Shown: positions 1 to 9,800 of the stretch, piece by piece | Layout: each line of letters opens with the position of its first letter | How positions within the stretch are numbered: the stretch's first letter is position 1 | Source of the DNA: Candidatus Omnitrophota bacterium | GTDB taxonomy: Bacteria > Omnitrophota > Gorgyraeia > Duberdicusellales > 4484-171 | NCBI GenBank assembly: GCA_028717025.1 | Contig: JAQUOR010000019.1 | Span: 1 to 14,113, forward strand | Direction of reading: 5' to 3' | DNA: 14,113 bases | The notes under the pieces: model-generated | Database searches by the model: none | Told to the model about the DNA's origin: nothing | Seen by the model: only the letters and a program-made list of their open reading frames with translations | Program-made: the position numbers and the translations under genes

Positions 1-870
1 GCCGCCACGATTAGCAGCATAACCCATCCATGCGGCATAAATTGCCTGGCTCATGCTTTGAATAAACTGAAACTTTTCTTCTTCGTTTCCTTCAAATTCG
101 GGACGAATCCTCGTAAGCTTTTTTCCAATCGTTTCTTCCACATCCGCAAGCTGCGTGCTGAACTTCAGCGTGACCTGTTCTTTACCGAATTCCTTGTCCA
201 ATTTCTCTTGGGCTGTGTTGAGTATTATCCGGGCAGCTTTTCTCTCTTCTGCCACCGCGCCAAAAATAACAAATTCATCTACCCCCTCATCGTTAAATTT
301 TTTATAGAGATAAGCTACCAATGAAGCCATGCTATTACCTATCTGCTCAAATATTTCCTTAGCCTTAGTCTCATGGGGCGCCCCCTGGAGTAATTGACTT
401 TGAATATAACGAAGCTTCGCTCTGTCATCTTTACCATATTCATAAATCCCCCTTATCCCTTTTAACTCAGCGAGCCTTACTACGCCGGCTTGAGACAGGT
501 ATATAGAATAAGTATTTTCTACCATGGTTGTTCTATGGCGCACATAGTACTCTGCTGCGGTGTTCACCACGCGGCCAAAATAGGCCAAGTAATTAGTTTG
601 ACCGATTACGTTAAACCCGATACCTCCGCCTAAGCTTGTCCCCAAAGTAAGCGCTGCAACGTTAGCTTTATTCTCCATTACAGACGCGCCAAAAGCAGCG
701 ACATCGCCGTCATTGGCAATCACCACTTCAGCCCCGAGCGTCTCTTCCAAAGCCTCATTAAGGCTCCCTAATTTTCTTGCCTCCTGCCAATACGCGCTAT
801 CATATCCTTGTCCATATAACGGCATATACCCTTCTCCCTTCCAATCCACAGCTTCAACGTCTGATACTAT
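1..870 (-). other. ROK-family sugar kinase, C-terminal half
   Basis: Resumes the ROK fold after the CofD-like insert. VVIANDGDVAAFG near 690-725 matches the family's catalytic NDxxxAA segment (Asn at 712-714, second Asp at 703-705), and ALTLGTSLGGGIGFN near 610-655 matches the phosphate-2 loop LGTGxGgGi. The usual Cys-rich zinc site (CxCGxxGC) that follows in most ROK proteins is absent, so it may be a zinc-free member like some glucokinases. VDEFVIFGAVAEE (near 255-280) matches the vvvGGGva strand, and the closing helices (QAIYAAWMGYAA) match the family's C-terminus. The sequence leaves the window at NRGG, which may be the start of another joint. Confidence 0.72.
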
Positions 871-3800
871 GGGCACTACGCCTCTTTCCGATATATCGTG
901 GGGATCATGGTCAATATAAGTCAATTGTTTTCCCTCTCCGGCAAACATGCCTTCCATTCTTCCTAATCCATAATGAATCGGAGAAAATAAAGGCGTATAC
1001 GTATCGGGCAGTCCGATCCTGCCCGGATTTACATATCTTTGTTGTCCTTTCAAGAAACGAATAAGATTTTCTACGGCACTTCCCCCGGTAGTATTAGGCG
1101 GGTCTGATTCAAGAAAAGAATTTATTGCCATGATCCTTAAAGCTGGACTTTCCTGTATCCAGGGCCCAAGCATAATGGCAGCAGGGCTTAAGTTGGAAAC
1201 CAGTGTTGTGTTGGCAAATATGATCAAATCGGCTACGCGTATCGTATCTATGGCCGCGCCGTGGGCCTCAAGGTCTTGCTTGTCATTAAAATGTTCTACC
1301 ATACCCGACAGCATGCTTTGCGTGACGGCTTTCGCAACATCAAGACGACCTTCTTTAGTAAGCTCTCCTTTCATGGTTTCGAGCTTTTTCATCTGCTGTA
1401 AAGTGAGCGGACGCCGGCTGATAAATACAGCGTAAAATTCGCTATCTTTATCAGCTTCATTGATGCTATCCTCATTGTTAAAAACAGTTCCTTTTTCGGT
1501 TACTACATTTAAAAAACGTCTCCCTTTTGTAGGCGTAACGACCCTATCGCCATCCCTTAAATCCAAGATCCTTGCGACTGCATCAAGTGTATCCTGCACG
1601 TCTCCCCTTCCATGGGCGATCCAATGACCCACGATCACCGTGCTCCTTAGGGGCGTCCCAAATTTTGGAAATCTCGCGTTTGAATAAACCAATGCTTCCA
1701 AAAACTTTCTCTCTTGGTTCCTATCCGGTAAACCCTTAAGTATTCCGGGCAGTTCATCTACGATCCTACGCGCTGCTTTTACTTTATCTTCCGGGGTTTC
1801 TTCCGTGCTTGACTTAAATAGCTCATCTAATTGAGCTTCCAATCGCCTCGTTAAACCAAATCTCCTCTTTTGGCTTCTCAATTCCCCTTTAAGCAAACTC
1901 GCATAATAAACCCAAAGCGCCTGTGCCAGGTCTCTTCTCTGCCTGCCAATAATTTCAGCTGATTTTTCTCTTGCAAAAACAATATCCTCCTGCGCGATGA
2001 GTCTGTGCAGTTCGCCATAAAATACCCCTACGTATTTCTGAATATCGGCCAGCGTTCCAGGGTTATTTTGCGCCCAGGTTTTAACTTCTCTAACCCTTTG
2101 TTCTGGCTGCCCCCTGCACACAACTCCAATGATGTCGCAGGATGCTTCGCGCATCTCCTCGAGCGACCCAAAGCGTTTGGCAAGCAAAAACTTAGCGGTG
2201 TCGTCTCTGGCTAAGTCCAATAAAGATTTACCAAAATCAGGCGCTCCGGTGAACCCAAAGAGAAGGCTGTAAAGCAACCAGCTCCTGCCGTCATCTATTG
2301 CCCCCGGTATAAAGGTAATATTTATATTATCGCCGGTACACTCTCTTAAATACTTTATATAATCTCCGGCAGAGCCGCGGCCGCCCCGAAGCATAACTAT
2401 TTTAATCGTATCCCAGCCATGCTTTGTCTTTTGCTCATTGAACCTAAAAAGCCTCTCATACAAGGAGCGAAGCTCTTTGTTGTCAATGCCCTCAAGGTGA
2501 GCTTCCCCCAAGGCGGCTTCAAGTAACGAAATCACGTCACTTGCGTCTTTTATAATAAAATTATTCTTAAGATATTCCTTTAGTTCTGCTAAGCTGGAAA
2601 ATTCGGACAATCTTTTCGGCTGGTGGAACTTATCTAATATATATGGCGGTTTCTTTTTTCGGCCCAGTATCCGGGCAGCATCCTTGATTCTTTCGAATAA
2701 ATCAACAGCCTCCGGAGGGCTCCTTCCTGACCAGGTTAACGCGCTGCCGTCGCTAAAACGGACAAGCCTTCCTTTTAAATCCATTCCGATATTGCATAAT
2801 TTTAAAGCGTAAAGCCCAAGAAACTGGCGTGCCATGATTTGCGAATCGTATTTGCCCATGACTATTTCATCTCTGGGGCTATCGGCATCATGCCTGCCCG
2901 CAAGCCCCTGGGTTTTATTTGTATCCAAACCGACGATCCTGTTGTCGGCTATAATATCCGGCCAGCTTATGCCCACGCCGCCAAGATCGTCTGATCCTCT
3001 TTGCTGCGCTTGGAGCACTGCTTCAATTTCTTCGATAAAACGCACAATGTCTGAAATCGTAACCGAGGTATCTCTCTCAATAACCTGCAATCTTGCAACC
3101 AGTATATCGATATCGCGGTTACGTTCTTTAAAAGGGATATTGTTCAATGTGACGGCGAGTTGAGCCAATTTACCGATAACACGCATAACATCAAAATGAC
3201 TATCGTAAATCTCTTGATCCGGATGCGCACCTCTATATTCTTTCAGGTCAACCTGGGTAAATTCTCCTATTTCAACGGGATGATCTTTAGCAAAGACCAA
3301 ATCGCCAGATTTTCCATACGCAACAACCCTGAGATTTGACCCGCCTACATCAAAACCAATTGTATTCTTGGGATTCATGATACACGCCCGCTTCGCAGGC
3401 TGCGATGTAACAGGCAGAGAAACGCCTTCCGTGGCCCCCGAGGTAACTGCGCTGTGTTGCCTTGCATCTTCGAACCACGCAATTTCTTCCCTGCTCTCTA
3501 ATCTTCTTAATTGAAACGGGAGATCTTTATCCGGACCCAAATAGCCGTGATTGATCTGGGCTAAACTCTGTACAATATGAAAACGCGGATCACGTGGATT
3601 TACAATCGAGCTGATGAGTCTGTCAATAAATAAATTAATGATTTTATTGGGTTTCTCGGCGTAGAAAAACATATTACACGCATTAAATATATTAAGACTT
3701 GAATATATATCGTTGATCAATCTGTGAATTTCTTCTTTCCATGAATATTTTCTCGCAAGCCTTGCCCTTGGAACGTCAACACCAAAAACTTTCACCTTAC

Positions 3801-6800
3801 CCTTTCCAAGATCGAGCACGACATTGATCCTGGCGGACCCGCTACGCGTTCTTACCGGTGACTCTTTATGTCCTCTTCGGCCGCCGTTATCCAAAGATTC
3901 CTGCTCAACAAGTTTAATAATTGTATGCGTTTCCACTGGGATTCTTCGGTCACTGATTGCTCCAAAGCTAAGGTGTGTTGCTCCCTTTGGTACTCGATAG
4001 GCAAAACGGATACTTGCGTTACCTATATAATTAGGTTCATAGAAATTAACCGGCCAAAGCTCGCTTCTTAACGTTGATTGATTGCGGTTGGGAATAATAA
4101 ATTCAATGCTGGCTTCTCGGACAAGCCGATCGAGATTGCCGTTAAATGGCTGATCGTAATCAACAGTAAGATACCCTATGCGATCAGGCGTTATGGCTTG
4201 CGTGTATGTTTGAGCCTCTGGATAAAAATCAGCAAACTTAACAGCAACTGGTATTGTTCTGCGGTGTTGATCTAAATCAGTTATGTCAAGGGCGCTGAAA
4301 AGCTCAACAAGAAAAACTCGCTGATTTACCCACTCAAAAATCATATCAACCTTACTGCGAAAACCAGAAGTAACTTCTAAATGTGCGCGTTCATATTGAT
4401 CTTTACCCAATGACGCCTCATGCTCCGTTTCACTTTCCATAAAATGCATGGTTTCATGGATCACTGGTATAGCAAGATCCTTTATATACGCGGAGTTTTC
4501 AATAGCATTAAGTATTTCTGCTTCTCCGATGACATTAACTATACCACACGATGCCCCAAAAATTCTATCGCCAAATAACGACCCGGCTGATGCTGCATCA
4601 TCAAGTGCTTTTGACCTAAGATACGCCCAATTACTTGCACAGCTAAGCGCAGTGTTGCGCGAACGCAGAGCACGTAATTGATTAACATCCTCTAAAACGT
4701 CGCTTAAAATTAATGCAGCGCTCTCAATAGTGCTATCATCATGAACAAAGATAACTGGCAAGCCTCGATATCGCCTGCCTTCTTCTTGTGTTAAATATAT
4801 AATTGTCTGCCATTGTATAAATCTTAATCCTAAAAGTAAACGAGCCAAGAAACCATTGACATTATCAACGCTTGCTTTAAGCTTATTAATTAAACTTGCT
4901 GAAATCCAGCCTTTAAATAGCTCAACATGCTCAGGTAGTATCATCCACGGCATGCGAGTTTGGTCAGCATAAGGAGCGATTGCTTCATCCTCCGCTCCAA
5001 TTCCTCCGGAAACTCTTATAAAATTCCTTCTTTCATTTCCGTTCAAACTACCTGATCTATTATGATAATCAGTAAAAACCTGATTACGAATAGCGCTTAT
5101 AACATCAGGAACCTCCCAAGCTAACGATAAGCCTTTAAGAGTAAGCAAATCGACAATAGTATCCATTTCTTGGCGTCCGCCATTATCAAGTGACGTTTTA
5201 TGATTTTCTAATTCTTTTATCAGCGCCTCTAGTTTCACAGCTAAATCATCAGGCCCGCTTATTAATATTCCTTGGATACCCAGCGTTTGCGCCGGAGCAA
5301 TGTCTCGTTCTAAACTATCCCCTATTGAGATGGAATCGCATGCTTTAAAGCAAAGTTGCGTCATTATAATTTCAAAAAGCCTGCTATCTGGTTTTGACAT
5401 GCCCAGTTCGCTCGTTATATATACTCTTTCAAAAACAGAATCTAATCCTAAAACTTTAAGAATATCCTGAGTGTGCGTACGGTCATTATTTGTTAAAAGC
5501 ACTACTACATGCCCGGCGTTCTTAAGAGATTCTAACGCTGGCCGGATTAGAGGGCTTGATTGCAAATGCAAATCTGCGATCTTGATTCGTGCGATATGGT
5601 AGGTTTGAAAATCTTTAAGCGGAATCCTGAGCATTTCAAATGCTTTTGCTATGGAGCGGGTTTGTCTGTCAGTTTCACGTGCAATCTGTTCACTTATCCC
5701 TTGCAATGCAGTAAACTCATAATAGTGTTGCGTATAGGCACAATCTAACTCAGGGCACACGTATAAAGTTTCATCTAAATCCAATACAATCAACCTTCTT
5801 TTGTTTCCTCCATTATCCAAAGAAGTATTATCGTCAATTTTTTCAATACGGCGGCTGTGGCGTGCTTCATTGGAATAGGGTGTGGTAAAGAAAGTATTAA
5901 CAATGGCCGTTGCTAAAGCTTCGTCAGTATACTTTGCGCCTAAGACTAAAATATTTGCATCATTATGCTCTCTGGTCAGCTTTGCAGAATCTACATCCCT
6001 GCAAAGTGCGGCACGTATTCCCTTAAATCTATTTGCAGCAATTGAGATACCAATACCTGTCGTACAGATGAGTACTCCTTTTGAAAATTTAGAGCTGAGA
6101 ACTCCTTTAGCCACAGCTTTTGCAAAATCAGGGTAATCGCAGGAGTCTCTTGAATAGGTTCCAAGATCTATAACATCAAAACCCATGGCAACAAGTTGTA
6201 ATTTTACAAATTCTTTTAAATCCAATCCTCCGTGATCTGAACCTATGGCAATAATATTTTTCTGGTTTTCTCCTCCGTTATCAAGGGGTTTAGTATTGAT
6301 AAGCGTAAAGACGTGGCGCGCGATCATAAGCTCTTCGTTGGTGGGAATAACCAAAACCTTTCGCTTTTTATCGGACGCCGACAGGGCCTTGCAATAATCA
6401 AGGATCAGCTGACGCACATGCGCATCCTTTTCGCCGATACCTCCGGTAAAAATAATCGCGTCAACGTTGCCTAAAACCATAAAATACGCACCGATATATT
6501 TTGCAATGCGGTAGGCAAAAACTTTCAATGCTATCGCGGCTCGTTTCTTTGCTATATCCCGATCTTGTGCGGCATACGCGTGAATCGCTTTGACATCTTC
6601 CTCTATCTGCGCGGGATTATCCGTATCATGGATCCCAAGCACCTCTTTTATATCTCTCATGTCTCCGGATTCAACGCCGGAAAGGCCGATGAGGCCGCTT
6701 TGGTTGTTAAAACGATCCATGACCTGGTCGAAACCTAATTTTCGTTGCTCCATCAAATAGCGCACTACTTCCAGTCCCGTATCGCCGGGGCGTTTTGCCA

Positions 6801-9800
6801 TGACAAACCCTTCAAGCGGTCCAAGGCCCATACTTGTATCGATAGATTCTCCGTTGCATATGCAAGCCCCGCTTGCGCCGGCGCCAAGATGTATCGAGAC
6901 GGCATTAAATCTCTGTGAAGGTATTCCCAACATTTCTGCGGCTTTAAGCGTAACATATTCATGGCTCGAACCGTGAAAACCGTACCTTCTTACCTCAAGT
7001 TCCACATAATCTTCCCACGGTAAACCATACAACGACGCCTCCGGCCATATCGTATGATGGAATGCCGTATCGAATACGGCGATCTGAAGTATGCCGGGCA
7101 GCGCTTTTTCACATATTTCAATTCCTTTAAGGTTAGGCGGATTATGTAACGGCGCAAGCGCAAAATATCTTCGTATAGTTGCCTTTACTTGTTCATCGAT
7201 CAAAGCAGGTTGGATAAATCTTTCTCCGCCGTGGACAACGCGATGGCCGACCGCGTACGGTGTAATCGGCAGATCTCCGATAATAAAAGTAATCGCATCT
7301 TCATGACCCGCAAATTTTCCCCCGATTTTACCTATTTTTTCAAAATTATATTTTCTAAGCTGACGGCCGCTATAAACGTCGATTAATTGCGCTTTTACCG
7401 ATGAACTCCCGCAGTTAAGCACCAGGATCGGATATATTACGCCATCGCAGGCAAACACAAGCGAGGTATAATATTCATCCTGGTCTGCTCCGCGCGAAAC
7501 ATCGAGGACTGGCTTTGCAGCACCTCCGGTGACAATAGCCAAACCCACAAACCCTGCAATCCTTTGAAATGCTTTATACGCCGGATTTGCAGTGCTTAAA
7601 TCAGAGCAGACAACACCACTGTACCCTTTTTCTAAGGCTCTTCTTATCGGCATGGGGCCATCGATGACCGCAGAATCACCAACAATACTTTTCGCCCGTT
7701 TTAAGGCTTGAGTTGCCTTAGCACTTTTTGTTTGGCCTTCATAGGCAAACGCAATACGCGGTTTTTTCTCGCCGATATAGCTGCTGACATCACTTGCGGT
7801 ATTAATGATGATATCCGAAAGCTGGGTATGCGTATCGGATTCCTGCGGACACTCCTCTGAGGCCATATCGGCAATGATTATTTTTCCTTCATGGCCGACG
7901 CCGGGAAAACACATAACATAATCACCGGAAGGAGTGCTGGAATCGCGCCTGGTCCCCACAAGGAGTTTTACCGACATAAACACATCGCCTGAATCATACA
8001 CTTTGCCCGCCGGCATACAGTCTGCCTGGCCCGCTGCTACCATTGCTGCCCCGTAAAAAAGCGGACGAAGCTTTTCGTTTCTGAAATAAAAATTAAGGGT
8101 CGAACGCGCAGTGGTTAAGTTAAGCTCTGTCGGCTCAAACCCTCTTGCTTTACAGTAAAAAGGAGCATATTTTTCAAGCATTTCCGGCTTTACCTTACGC
8201 TTACCTTTTTCATCGGTAAACATAAGCATATCTTTGGGATCAACAATCACTGCCCCATGTATATCTAACCCCAAAACAAAGGCAGTTTCATCGATACGGT
8301 TACGTTCACCGAGGATCATCAAAGTGCCAATTTCATTTTTCAGGAAACGTTCTATGGCATAGAAGACTTCGGGGACTGCGGGGTGGCCTTCCTTGTACCA
8401 GTTAAACGCTTCGGAAACAACAAGGCGGGCGTTCTTTGTCCTTGCTTGTTCTTCAAGATCCTGCACATAAGGGGTTGCTACCTCTTGCGCGGAAATAAGC
8501 GATGTGCGCGTGCTTAAGAATTCTACGATCCCAAGGTTTGCTCTATATGAATCAACGGTAGGAAACACAAAAATATTCGGCGCTTGCCACCGAGATGCGT
8601 CAACGCCCGTTTTTCCGGCGTACGTCTTTGCTTTAAGCGCTCCATCTATTTGCAAACATCCCGGTTCCAAGACCCTTGCCTGAGAGCCGCTTTCAATAAG
8701 ATATTTATTTGCTTTACGCGCGGCCTCCTGCATCACCCAGGCAAAAGGATGCTTGTGGTAGGCAACCGCTTCATCCTTTTTATTGGTCCAATAAGAAACA
8801 ACGGCAACGACCGCGGGCATGCCCGCGGCTTCTTCATACACACGCACCGCATCATTGATTGCCGTTACAACGTTATTTACGATTTCTTCTTTTCTTGTAT
8901 CTGCTAATTTAATATCGAGACCGTCAATCCAAGTATCAAGCGGCGCGGCGTAAACTACCTGCTCGGCCGGTTTGTATAACGCATTTTGAGGCATACGCAC
9001 AAGCGCTATTTCCGTATTGCCGGTAGTAACTTTCAAAACCGCGCCAGGGGTTTCTCCTCCGTTATCAAGAGAAACAACTTCGGCGGATTTTCGCGGCAAA
9101 AACGCTAATGCTTCGATTTCAACCAGCCATTCCGTCCGGCAAATATCGCCAAGCAAATACAATGCAGGGGTATCGGGAAAATATTTCTCAACCACCTTCC
9201 TTACAGTCTGGTAATCCTGCCGATGTTTTATGTACACGCGTATTTGGGGTATGTCCTTAAGCGTTGCCCCGGCTTGCGCGACGACTAATCGTATATTATC
9301 AATGGTTGTTTCGGTTTGTTCGCGCACATCGCCAACGTGCATGACCTTTTCGCCTTTAACCGAAGCGGTGCCGGAAATAATTATCATTATATAATCCATA
9401 AGCACTGCCATGCCTCGGCTAAAAGCCGGTGACACTCTTTTATTCTTGAACTGACCGTGCGGCAAGACTTTTTTGGAGTATGCAAAAGCAGGGGTTTGTT
9501 CGGGGTTTTCTATAAAGATAATGGCGACATCGTCACGGCCGGGCTGCGCAAATAAGGCAAGCGCCTCAAAGACAAACCCTGCGCCAGCGCCGAGGCCTAA
9601 ACTTTGAGCTTGCTCTTCTGCTAAGGTACCGATCCCGGTAGAAGCCGGAGGCCTTACTCTGGCTAATTTAAATAATAACTTTTCAAAAAACTTTGTCCTC
9701 TTAAGTAGAGAAATTTTAAGAAACCAGAAAGCGATCCTTATCCTTAAAGAAAGCAACCAAGAACCGGGACAATGCAGTCTGCGGCCGAATAAAACCGCTG

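Noticed and set aside
7501..7540. VTGGAAKP in Pta as a tenth joint motif
   Set aside because: It lacks Asp-Asn and corresponds to the conserved GPxxxGxxKPVxDLSRG core of the Pta family.
8811..8828. GC-rich palindrome as a transcription terminator
   Set aside because: No T-run follows on either strand, and it lies deep inside the coding frame.
5806..9072. GGAGGA in the joint codons looks like a ribosome binding site for internal starts
   Set aside because: Only some joints have GGA-GGA, and no ATG follows at proper spacing in those I checked (joints 5, 6 and 7; joint 7 has only a TTG). The purine run is explained by the Gly codons.
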